DNA from: Paracoccus haematequi
GTDB taxonomy: Bacteria; Pseudomonadota; Alphaproteobacteria; Rhodobacterales; Rhodobacteraceae
NCBI RefSeq assembly: GCF_900631945.1
Contig: NZ_UZWE01000045.1
Location: 1-64,000 of the forward strand
Reading direction: 5' to 3'
DNA length: 64,000 bases
Positions 8,913 through 16,426 of the stretch are shown here, piece after piece (positions within the stretch are counted from its first letter, which is position 1; each line of letters begins with the position of its first letter). The position numbers and the translations under genes are program-made. Under the pieces are notes generated by a model that was given only the letters and a program-made list of their open reading frames with translations, did no database searches and was not told the origin of the DNA.

Positions 8913-10579
8913 AACAGCCCCTCGATCTGACCCAGATCGTTCAGACCGATGGTTTCGGCGGCAGGATGGCGGGGCAGGCCGGGCATCGTCATGATCTGTC
9001 CGCAGATCGCCACGACAAAGCCCGCACCGGCGTTCAGGCGAACCTCGCGGACCGGGATCACATGGCCGTCCGGGGCGCCCCGCAGGTCGGGATCGGTGGA
9101 AAAGGAATATTGCGTCTTGGCAATGCAGACGGGCAGGGTGCCGTAACCCTCGGCCTCCCAGGCCTCCAGCTGCGCGCGGACGCCGGGCAGGGCCTCGACA
9201 TGGGCGGCGCGGTGGACGCGGGTGCAGATCGTCTCGATCTTCTGCCACAGGGGCATCGAATCGGGATAGAGGGTGTGGAAATCGGCAGTCTGGCCTTCGA
9301 CCAGTTCCACGACGCGGCGCGCCAGATCCTCGGCCCCCGCGCCGCCCTGCGACCAGTGCCTGCACAGGATCGCGTCGACGCCATGACGCGTGCAGTAATC
9401 CTGAAGGGCCGCGATCTCGGCCGGGGTGTCGCTGTCGAAATGGTTCAACGCCACCACCAGGGGCACGCCGAAGCCACGCAGGTTTTCGATATGGCGTCCC
9501 AGATTCGCGCAGCCGCGCGTGACCGCGCCCGCATCCTCGGCCCCCAGATGGTCCTTGGCCACGCCGCCGTTCATTTTCAGCGCGCGGATGGTGGCGACCA
9601 GAACCACGGCGGCGGGGGACAGGCCGGCCAGGCGGCACTTGATGTTCAGGAACTTCTCGGCCCCCAGATCGGCGCCGAAGCCTGCCTCGGTCACGACGTA
9701 ATCGGACAGCCGCAACGCAGTGTCGGTGGCGATGACGCTGTTGCAGCCATGGGCGATGTTGGCGAAGGGTCCGCCATGGACCAGGGCGGGGTTGTTTTCC
9801 AGCGTCTGCACCAGGTTCGGCTGCAAGGCATCGCGCAGAAGGACGGTCATCGCCCCGTCGGCTTTCAGGTCGCGGGCAGTGACGGGGCGGCGGTCGTGGG
9901 TATAGGCCACGACGATCCGGCCCAGCCGGGCGTGCAGGTCGTCCAGGTCGCGTGCCAGACACAGGATCGCCATCACCTCGGACGCGACGGTGATGTCGAA
10001 GCCGGTCTGGCGCGCGAAGCCGTTCGACACCCCGCCCAGCCCCACCACGATGTCACGCAGCGCGCGGTCGTTCATGTCCATCACCCGCCGCCAGGTGATC
10101 CGGCGCGTGTCGATCTGAAGCGTATTGCCCCAATAGATGTGGTTGTCGATCATCGCCGCCAGCAGGTTGTGGGCTGCCGTGATCGCGTGAAAATCGCCGG
10201 TGAAATGAAGGTTCATCTCCTCCATCGGGACGATCTGGGCGTGGCCGCCCCCCGCCGCGCCGCCCTTCATGCCGAAATTCGGCCCCAGGCTCGCCTCGCG
10301 GATGCAGATCGTGGCGCGCTTGCCGATGCGGTTCAGCCCGTCGCCCAGTCCCACGGTGGTGGTGGTCTTGCCCTCGCCTGCCGGGGTGGGGTTGATGGCC
10401 GTCACCAGCACCAGATGGCCCCGCGGGCGATCGGCCAGACGGGCCAGGGTGTCGTGCGAAATCTTGGCCTTGTCTGGGCCATAGCGCAGGATGTCGTCGT
10501 CGCCCAGGCCCAGCCGGTCGGCGATCTGGGCGATGGGCAGCTTGCGCGCGGCGCGGGCGATCTGGATGTCGGTCGTCAT
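8909..10579 (-). CDS. fhs: Formate--tetrahydrofolate ligase
   Basis: This encodes 556 residues, the usual length for the enzyme that makes 10-formyl-THF from formate, THF and ATP. The P-loop [11 protein letters not shown] lies at residues 65-75, followed by [19 protein letters not shown] read in parts, the FTGDFHAI segment and the C-terminal [10 protein letters not shown] motif. I chose the ATG at 10579 because it gives the standard N-terminus; an upstream extension to 10798 is low-complexity and overlaps the neighbouring gene. It supports one-carbon assimilation and purine formylation in the cytoplasm. It ends convergently with the DUF6902-like gene. Confidence 0.95.
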   Translation of the reverse strand: MTTDIQIARAARKLPIAQIADRLGLGDDDILRYGPDKAKISHDTLARLADRPRGHLVLVTAINPTPAGEGKTTTTVGLGDGLNRIGKRATICIREASLGPNFGMKGGAAGGGHAQIVPMEEMNLHFTGDFHAITAAHNLLAAMIDNHIYWGNTLQIDTRRITWRRVMDMNDRALRDIVVGLGGVSNGFARQTGFDITVASEVMAILCLARDLDDLHARLGRIVVAYTHDRRPVTARDLKADGAMTVLLRDALQPNLVQTLENNPALVHGGPFANIAHGCNSVIATDTALRLSDYVVTEAGFGADLGAEKFLNIKCRLAGLSPAAVVLVATIRALKMNGGVAKDHLGAEDAGAVTRGCANLGRHIENLRGFGVPLVVALNHFDSDTPAEIAALQDYCTRHGVDAILCRHWSQGGAGAEDLARRVVELVEGQTADFHTLYPDSMPLWQKIETICTRVHRAAHVEALPGVRAQLEAWEAEGYGTLPVCIAKTQYSFSTDPDLRGAPDGHVIPVREVRLNAGAGFVVAICGQIMTMPGLPRHPAAETIGLNDLGQIEGLF

Positions 10580-10650
10580 GCCGCCCCGGATGGCCCGGCC
10601 CGCCGCGCCTGTCAACAGGCAGGAGGACCGTCCCGGACCAAAGGCCGGGG

Positions 10651-11238
10651 TCAGTCGTTGCGGGTCAGTTCGGCCCGGACGGCGGCGCGCAGGACGGGCA
10701 GCAGATCGGCCTCGAACCAGGGATTGCGGCGCAGCCAGCCGGTGTTGCGCCAGGAAGGATGGGGCAGGGGAAAGACCCCCGGCGCGTGATCCCGCCAAGA
10801 GGCTACGGCGCCGGTCACGTCGCGCAGCCCAAGATGCCAGCGGATCGCGTGGCCGCCGACCAGCAGCGTCAGGCGCGGGCGCAGGGCCGCCAGCACGCTG
10901 GCGCGCCAGGTCTTCGCGCAGATCGGCGGCGGCGGCAGGTCGGATCCGCGTGGGTCATAGCCCGGAAAGCAGAAGGCCATCGGCACGATGGCGATCCGGT
11001 CGCGGTCGTAGAAGACAGGCTCGGCCAAGCCCATCCAGTCGCGCAGCCGGTCGCCCGACCGATCCGTGAAGGGCCGCCCGCTAAGGTGGACGCGCATTCC
11101 CGGCGCCTGGCCCACCACCAGGATGCGCGCCTGGGGCCGGAACCAGGTCACCGGACGGGGTTCATGCGCCGTGGCGGTCGCGGCAAAGCGCGGCGCGCAC
11201 AGGCGGCAGTCCTGAATGGATCGTTCCAAGGGCGACAT
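10651..11238 (-). CDS. Uracil-DNA glycosylase superfamily protein
   Basis: This encodes 195 residues. Motif 1 is VVGQAPG (about 41-47) followed by [19 protein letters not shown], the second motif region contains VGGHA, and the C-terminal HPSWRN (160-165) corresponds to the HPSP-like DNA-intercalation loop of UDG family members. An N-terminal CRLC pair (Cys11, Cys14) recalls the first half of an iron-sulfur site in family 4 enzymes, but a full four-cysteine set is not obvious. It may excise uracil or another damaged base, or be a non-DNA-repair member of the superfamily. It is divergent from kpsT across 150 bp. Confidence 0.8.
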   Translation of the reverse strand: MSPLERSIQDCRLCAPRFAATATAHEPRPVTWFRPQARILVVGQAPGMRVHLSGRPFTDRSGDRLRDWMGLAEPVFYDRDRIAIVPMAFCFPGYDPRGSDLPPPPICAKTWRASVLAALRPRLTLLVGGHAIRWHLGLRDVTGAVASWRDHAPGVFPLPHPSWRNTGWLRRNPWFEADLLPVLRAAVRAELTRND

Positions 11239-11388
11239 GACGAAGAGATAGTGAAAATCTGCTGCGGATGAAGTGCGTCAAATCTTTGTTGAAAGAGTAT
11301 CGCAAAACGCGAAAACTGGACAGCACGGTCGCCTGATCGTAAGCGTGGCGGGCGTCCGTAGGACGTCTCGCGGGGGCGGAAGGGGCAG

Positions 11389-12042
11389 ATGCTGGAATTC
11401 GAAAACGTCTCGAAGTCCTTCTGGACCGGAACGCGGCGCAAGGTGATCCTGGACCGGGCATCCTTTCGGGTCGAACCGGGCAACTCGCTGGGCATTCTGG
11501 CGCCGAACGGCACCGGCAAGACCACGCTGATCAACATGATGTGCGGGCTGGAAAAACCCGATGAGGGCGCGATCCGGCGCGGCTGCCGGATCTCGTTCCC
11601 GCTGGGCTTCATGGGCGGCGTGGTCGCCAAACATTCGGCCAATGAAAACGCCCGCTATATCGCCCGGATCTATGGGCTGGATCCCGACTATGTGTCGGCC
11701 TTCACGCGCTGGCTGACGGATATCGACGAATATTTCGACCGGCCGGTCGGCACCTATTCCGCCGGGATGCGGCAGCGGTTCACCTTTTCGCTGCTGCTGG
11801 CTCTGGAATTCGACATCTACCTCATCGACGAGGGGATGCCGCGGACGACGGATGTCGAATTCAACCGCAAGGCGGGCGCGGTGCTGTATGACCGGCTGAA
11901 GACCGCGACCGTCGTGATCGTGTCCCACCAGCCCGCCACGATCGAGAAATTCTGCCGGTCGGCCGCCATCCTGCGGGACGGCCGGCTTTATCATTTCGAA
12001 TCCCTTGCCGAGGCGACGCAGTATCATGACCACACCGCCTAA
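11389..12042 (+). CDS. kpsT: Capsular polysaccharide ABC transporter ATPase
   Basis: This encodes 217 residues, typical of the KpsT/CtrD ATPase of ABC-dependent capsule export. The Walker A motif GILAPNGTGKTTL lies at about 35-47, the signature-like YSAGMRQR at 123-130, and Walker B IYLIDE at 143-148. The APNGTGKTT variant and the SAGM signature, in place of SGGQ, are characteristic of this family. It would power export of a lipid-linked polysaccharide across the inner membrane with KpsM, which is not in this window. It overlaps the kpsE-like gene by 17 bp, so the genes form an operon with kdsA. Confidence 0.88.
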   Translation: MLEFENVSKSFWTGTRRKVILDRASFRVEPGNSLGILAPNGTGKTTLINMMCGLEKPDEGAIRRGCRISFPLGFMGGVVAKHSANENARYIARIYGLDPDYVSAFTRWLTDIDEYFDRPVGTYSAGMRQRFTFSLLLALEFDIYLIDEGMPRTTDVEFNRKAGAVLYDRLKTATVVIVSHQPATIEKFCRSAAILRDGRLYHFESLAEATQYHDHTA

Positions 12043-13744
12043 GGTCCGCCGCTATCACGCCTCGGCCGCTGAATCGGTCCGCCCGGCCGAAGGGGATGGC
12101 CCGCCCTCGGCGCCCGGCGCGGACATCCGCATCACCGTGCGCAAGCGGCCGGTTGGGGCGGACAGCGCGGCCGGAGACGACGAACGCGACCGCTTCATGC
12201 GCACCGATCCGGTGGATGACGGCCTGCCGCATGTCGCGCCCGCCCCGGCCCAAGGCGATGTGGACGCGCAGCTTGCCCTGATCCGCAGGGAAAACCTGTC
12301 CGAACGCCAGCTGCGCATCGCCCGCCGCATCGCCGCGCTGCACCAAATCGAGGTCGGATCGGACGAGGAAGCCGTGCTGCGCCTGCGCCAACGCGGCATC
12401 GACCCGTCCCATCGCGCCGCCCTCAGCCAGATCCTCTCCAGCGAGGGAAGCCGCGCGCAGGCCCAGCCCGCGGCGAACACGCCTGCGATCATGCCGCGCA
12501 ATCAGGCGGCCCCGTCGGCGTGGCCCGGCAACCCCTCTGCCGCGCCGCGTCCCGACCTGCCCAGCCGCGAAGCCCTGACCGAGGAAAAGCGCGCGGCCCA
12601 GATTTTCCGCATCCAGCAGGACATCGCCCGGCGCAGGCGGCGGCGGATGGTCATGCTGGCCCTGCGCCTTCTGGCCTTGGTGATCCTGCCGACCGCCGTG
12701 GCGGGCTGGTATTACTTCAGCTTCGCGACCCCCCTTTACGCCACCAACTCGCAGTTCCGCATCCAGTCGGCGGAAGGCCAGGGGGCGGGGGGCGCCGCTG
12801 GGCTGGGCGGCCTGCTGGGCGGATCGCAACTGGCGACGAACACCGATTCGGTGGCGGTCCAAAGCTATCTGACATCGCGCGACGCGATGCTGCGGCTGGA
12901 CGGCGACAAGGGCTTCCGGCGCGCGTTCCAGGATCCCGCCATCGACCCGATCAAGCGGCTGGCCCCCGATGCCACGAACGAGGCGACGTTCGACCTGTAC
13001 AGGAAATCGGTCAAGATCGGCTATGATCCGACCGAAGGCATGATCGACATGGAGGTGATCGCCCCCGATCCCCGCCAGAGCCAGGACTTTTCCCTGGCCC
13101 TGATCGCCTATGCCGAAGAACAGGTGGACCAGATGACCTCGCGGCTGCGCGACGACCAGATGGAAGGCGCCATCGCCATCTATCGCGATGCCGAGGCCAA
13201 GGTGCTGGCCGCCCAACGCCGCGTGCAGGAATTGCAGCAGACGTTGGGCGTGCTGGACCCGGTGGCCGAAGGCACGGTGGTGATGAACCAGATCTCGGGG
13301 CTCGAGACGCAGCTGGCGGCAAAGCGGCTGGAACTGGGTCAGTTGCTGTCGAACCCGCAGCCCCTGCCAAGCCGCGTGGCCGCGCTGCGCGGCGATATCG
13401 CCCGGCTGGAGGAGATGATCGCCCAGACCCGCCAGAAACTGACCCAGGGGGGCGAGAACCGCAATTCCCTGGCGCTGATCTCGGGCGAATTGCGCATCGC
13501 GGAAAGCGAATTGCTGACGCGCCAGGAACTGCTGGCCACCGCCGCCACACAGATGGAGGCCGCCCGGATCGAGGCGAACAAGCAGGTCCGTTACCTGTCG
13601 CTGTCGGTCGCCCCCGTCGCCCCGGACGAGGCGACCTATCCCAAGGCGTTCCAGAATACCCTGGTGGCCTTTCTGATCTTTTCGGGTATCTATCTGATGC
13701 TGTCGCTGACGGCGTCCATCCTTCGCGAACAGGTATCCGCATGA
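12026..13744 (+). CDS. kpsE: Capsule export inner-membrane protein, KpsE-like, with long N-terminal extension
   Basis: This encodes 572 residues. A membrane helix at about 208-232 follows a run of arginines (RRRRRR). After it come a periplasmic polysaccharide co-polymerase/Wzz-like region with coiled coil (about 375-525) and a second helix near the C-terminus (about 545-566). KpsE links the ABC exporter to the outer-membrane channel KpsD. Classical KpsE is about 380 residues; here about 205 residues of Pro/Ala-rich and charged sequence precede the first helix and would lie in the cytoplasm. The ATG at 12026 overlaps kpsT, and the stop overlaps the kdsA start (ATGA). Confidence 0.85.
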   Translation: MTTPPKVRRYHASAAESVRPAEGDGPPSAPGADIRITVRKRPVGADSAAGDDERDRFMRTDPVDDGLPHVAPAPAQGDVDAQLALIRRENLSERQLRIARRIAALHQIEVGSDEEAVLRLRQRGIDPSHRAALSQILSSEGSRAQAQPAANTPAIMPRNQAAPSAWPGNPSAAPRPDLPSREALTEEKRAAQIFRIQQDIARRRRRRMVMLALRLLALVILPTAVAGWYYFSFATPLYATNSQFRIQSAEGQGAGGAAGLGGLLGGSQLATNTDSVAVQSYLTSRDAMLRLDGDKGFRRAFQDPAIDPIKRLAPDATNEATFDLYRKSVKIGYDPTEGMIDMEVIAPDPRQSQDFSLALIAYAEEQVDQMTSRLRDDQMEGAIAIYRDAEAKVLAAQRRVQELQQTLGVLDPVAEGTVVMNQISGLETQLAAKRLELGQLLSNPQPLPSRVAALRGDIARLEEMIAQTRQKLTQGGENRNSLALISGELRIAESELLTRQELLATAATQMEAARIEANKQVRYLSLSVAPVAPDEATYPKAFQNTLVAFLIFSGIYLMLSLTASILREQVSA

Positions 13745-14583
13745 CCCAAGCCAAGCATATCCGCATCCGCGACCTGTCCTGCGGCAACGATCTGCCGCTG
13801 GTGGTGATCGCCGGTCCCTGCCAGCTGGAAACGCTGGACCATGCGCTGATGATCGGCGAACGGATGGCCGAAGCCTGCGCGCGCGCCGGGGCGGGCTATG
13901 TCTTCAAGGCCAGCTACGACAAGGCCAACCGCACCTCGCTGTCCGGGCGCCGGGGCGTGGGCATCGACGAGGGGCTGGAGCTTCTGGCCACCGTCCGCGA
14001 ACGGCTGGGCTGCCCGGTGCTGACCGATGTGCATGATGCCGAACAGGTGGTGCGGGCGGCGAAGGTCGTGGACGTGATCCAGATCCCGGCCTTCCTGTCG
14101 CGCCAGACCGACCTGCTGCTGGCGGCGGGCAAGACCGGCGCGGTCGTCAACATCAAGAAGGGCCAGTTCCTGGCCCCCTGGGACATGGCGAATGTCGCGG
14201 ACAAGGTGGCCTCGACCGGGAACGGCAATATCCTGCTGACCGAACGCGGGGTCAGCTTCGGCTACAACACCCTGGTCGCCGACATGCGGGCGCTGCCGAT
14301 CATGGCGCGGACCGGCTATCCGGTGATCATGGACGCCACCCATTCGGTGCAGCAGCCGGGCGGGCAGGGCGGATCGTCGGGCGGGCAGCGCGAATTCGCG
14401 CCGGTCATGGCCCGTGCTGCGGTGGCCCTGGGCGTGGCGGGCGTGTTCATCGAAACGCACGAGGATCCGGATTGCGCGCCGTCGGACGGGCCGAACATGA
14501 TTCCGCTGGACCGGATGCCCGCCCTGGTGGAATCGCTGATGGCCTTCGACCGGCTGGCCAAGGCCGACCCGGTGATGGGCTAA
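13741..14583 (+). CDS. kdsA: 3-deoxy-8-phosphooctulonate synthase (Kdo8P synthase)
   Basis: This encodes 280 residues and condenses phosphoenolpyruvate with arabinose 5-phosphate to Kdo 8-phosphate. Conserved blocks are AGPCQLE, YVFKASYDKANRTS, TDVHDAEQ, IPAFLSRQTDL, KKGQFLAP and FIETHEDP. Cys27 in AGPC is the metal-ligand position of the metal-dependent class; E. coli KdsA has Asn there. The start overlaps the kpsE stop by four bases (ATGA), so the gene is translationally tied to capsule export. It probably supplies Kdo for the poly-Kdo linker of the capsule, for lipopolysaccharide, or for both. The stop overlaps the convergent flavoprotein gene. Confidence 0.93.
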   Translation: MTQAKHIRIRDLSCGNDLPLVVIAGPCQLETLDHALMIGERMAEACARAGAGYVFKASYDKANRTSLSGRRGVGIDEGLELLATVRERLGCPVLTDVHDAEQVVRAAKVVDVIQIPAFLSRQTDLLLAAGKTGAVVNIKKGQFLAPWDMANVADKVASTGNGNILLTERGVSFGYNTLVADMRALPIMARTGYPVIMDATHSVQQPGGQGGSSGGQREFAPVMARAAVALGVAGVFIETHEDPDCAPSDGPNMIPLDRMPALVESLMAFDRLAKADPVMG

Positions 14584-15755
14584 TCCGCGCGGCCTGCGGC
14601 ATCGGCCGAGGCCCAGGCCCACTGGAAATTGTATCCGCCCAGCCACCCGGTCACATCGACGCATTCGCCGATGAAGAACAGCCCCGGAACCTTGCGGGCC
14701 TGCATCGTGCGCGCGTCCAGATCGCGCGTGTCGATGCCGCCCACAGTCACCTCGGCCGTGCGATAGCCCTCGGTGCCGACGGGGCGGACCTGCCAGCGGT
14801 TCACCCGCGCCCCCAGGGCATCCAGCCGCGCGTTCGGCTGGTCGGCCAGCCGCGCCTGCGCCAGGCCCATCTCCTCGCAGATCGCGGCCGCCAGACGGGC
14901 GGGCAGGGCATTGCCTAGCACGGACGCGATACCGGCGCGCCCCGCCCGCGTTCGTTCGGCCTTCAGATCGGTGGCGATGTCGCGTCCCGGCGCCAGGTCG
15001 ATCTGCAAGGTCTCTCCGGGGTTCCAGAAGCTGGAGATTTGCAGGATCACCGGCCCGCTGAGACCGCGATGCGTGAACAGCAGCGCATCGCGGAACCGCC
15101 CGTCCTTGTGGCGGATCTCGGCCTCGACCGAGACGCCGGCCAGCGGGCGGCACAGCGCCAGTTCCTGTTCTGCGAAGGTCAGCGGAACCAGCCCCGCGCG
15201 TGTGTCCACCAGCCGCAGCCCGAATTGCGCCCCGAGGTCATAGGCGATGCCCGTCGCGCCGATCTTGGGGATCGACTTGCCCCCCGTCGCCACCACCAGC
15301 CGGGCCGTGCGGATCGCCCCGCCCGCGGTTTCGACCACGAACCCGGTCCCGTCATGGCGGACCGATCGCGGCGCCGATCGCATCCGCAGATCGGCGCCGG
15401 ACATCCGGTCCAGCAGCATCCGCGTGATCTGCGTGGCCTTGCCGTCGCAGAAAAGCTGCCCTTGGGTCTTTTCGTGCCAGGCGATTCCGGCCCGGTCCAC
15501 CAGCCGCACGAAATCCGCCGCCGTGAAGCGCGCCAGAGCACTGGCCGCAAAGCGCGGGTTCCTGGACAGAAACCGATCCGCCGCGGTGGCGAGGTTGGTG
15601 AAATTGCACCGCCCACCGCCCGATATGCGGATCTTCTCGCCCGGCTGGGCGGCATGATCCAGGACCATCACGCGCCGTCCCGGCCGCAGGGCCGAGCCCG
15701 CGCAGAACAATCCCGCCGCGCCCGCGCCCAATATCAGAAGATCGACCTGTTCCAT
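14580..15755 (-). CDS. BaiN/HI0933-type FAD-dependent oxidoreductase
   Basis: This encodes 391 residues. The N-terminal dinucleotide-binding motif is GAGAAG (10-15), followed by GEKIRISGGGRCNFTN, the hallmark of the HI0933/BaiN (aminoacetone-oxidase-like) flavoprotein family. GGKSIPKIGATG, the FTHRGLSGP motif and the C-terminal WLGGYNFQWAWAS flavin-contact segment are all present. Members reduce or oxidise diverse substrates, so the substrate here is unknown. I chose the ATG at 15755 because the fold starts there; the ORF extends 11 codons upstream. It is convergent with kdsA. Confidence 0.88.
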   Translation of the reverse strand: MEQVDLLILGAGAAGLFCAGSALRPGRRVMVLDHAAQPGEKIRISGGGRCNFTNLATAADRFLSRNPRFAASALARFTAADFVRLVDRAGIAWHEKTQGQLFCDGKATQITRMLLDRMSGADLRMRSAPRSVRHDGTGFVVETAGGAIRTARLVVATGGKSIPKIGATGIAYDLGAQFGLRLVDTRAGLVPLTFAEQELALCRPLAGVSVEAEIRHKDGRFRDALLFTHRGLSGPVILQISSFWNPGETLQIDLAPGRDIATDLKAERTRAGRAGIASVLGNALPARLAAAICEEMGLAQARLADQPNARLDALGARVNRWQVRPVGTEGYRTAEVTVGGIDTRDLDARTMQARKVPGLFFIGECVDVTGWLGGYNFQWAWASADAAGRAD

Positions 15756-15848
15756 CCGGGCGGCATAAAACGGCGTGGCGCGGGGCACAAGTTTTGCGAT
15801 TTTCGACTTGCACCCCCCCGCGCCCTTGGCTATTCACCCTCCCACAGT

Positions 15849-15923
15849 TGGGGCGTGGCCAAGTGGTAAGGCATCGGTTTTTGGTACCGTGTACCGTAGG
15901 TTCGAATCCTACCGCCCCAGCCA
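15849..15923 (+). tRNA. tRNA-Gln (anticodon UUG)
   Basis: The 75-nt cloverleaf has an acceptor stem TGGGGCG/CGCCCCA (15849-15855 with 15913-15919), discriminator G15920 and genomically encoded CCA (15921-15923). The anticodon TTG lies at 15881-15883 in the loop TTTTGGT. The T arm is GTAGG-TTCGAAT-CCTAC. The terminal pair of the anticodon stem is T-T (positions 27/43; bases 15874 and 15890), a mismatch. The next 4.3 kb downstream holds phage-like and IS remnants, which fits tRNA genes as common integration targets. Confidence 0.95.
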
Positions 15924-16426
15924 ACATCATCCAAGTTCTTGAAAACTTTACCTGAAGAGGCCGCGAGGCAGTCAAAAGGACTCATGTCCTCCTGTAACGC
16001 GACAGAATCCCGGTGATCTGAGGGAAGGCCCCGGCATATCTGGGAACAGCTAATATTAACCGGGAACTATTGAATATCAGAGGCTTAGAGCGGCCAATCT
16101 CTGGGCGACTTAGAGAGCCGCATTTGCATGTTAGGTCGGAATCGGTGCGAGGGCAGTTAGGGCGGGCGGGCCGTGAGTTGCGTTAGACAGGCCGTAACAG
16201 TCGAGTAAACCACTGTTTACACGCGACTAAACGCCGGATCGAGCCGAAGGGCTGTGGTTGCGAGAGCGAGCCAACATGCAAATTTTGCGAGGCTTTGGAG
16301 GTGCATTTGCATGTTACTAAAAATCAATCACTTAGTAGGCTTTATCGCCATTGAGTGGATGCGGCCCTATCGGAACTGAAGGGCCGCAACGGTTTGCGCT
16401 GGGCGCATAGCTTAAGCGCCGTCTTT
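15924..16426. other. Gene-free stretch with repeats downstream of tRNA-Gln
   Basis: I see no gene in these 503 bases. They contain the ATTTGCATGTT repeats and a GTAAAC-cact-GTTTAC hairpin (16205-16220, with outer arms AGTCG/CGACT at 16199-16203 and 16224-16228). The composition is lower in GC than the core genes. No second copy of the tRNA 3' end, which would mark an attachment site, is visible in the window. Confidence 0.5.
16122..16315. repeat. Three copies of ATTTGCATGTT, two in inverted orientation
   Basis: The 11-mer atttgcatgtt occurs at 16122-16132 and 16305-16315, and its reverse complement lies at 16273-16283. The last two can pair as an 11-bp stem with a 21-nt loop. They lie between tRNA-Gln and the end of the beta-helix gene. 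There is no T-tract, so a terminator is not supported; protein binding, or a remnant of an integration or excision region, is possible. Confidence 0.55.
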
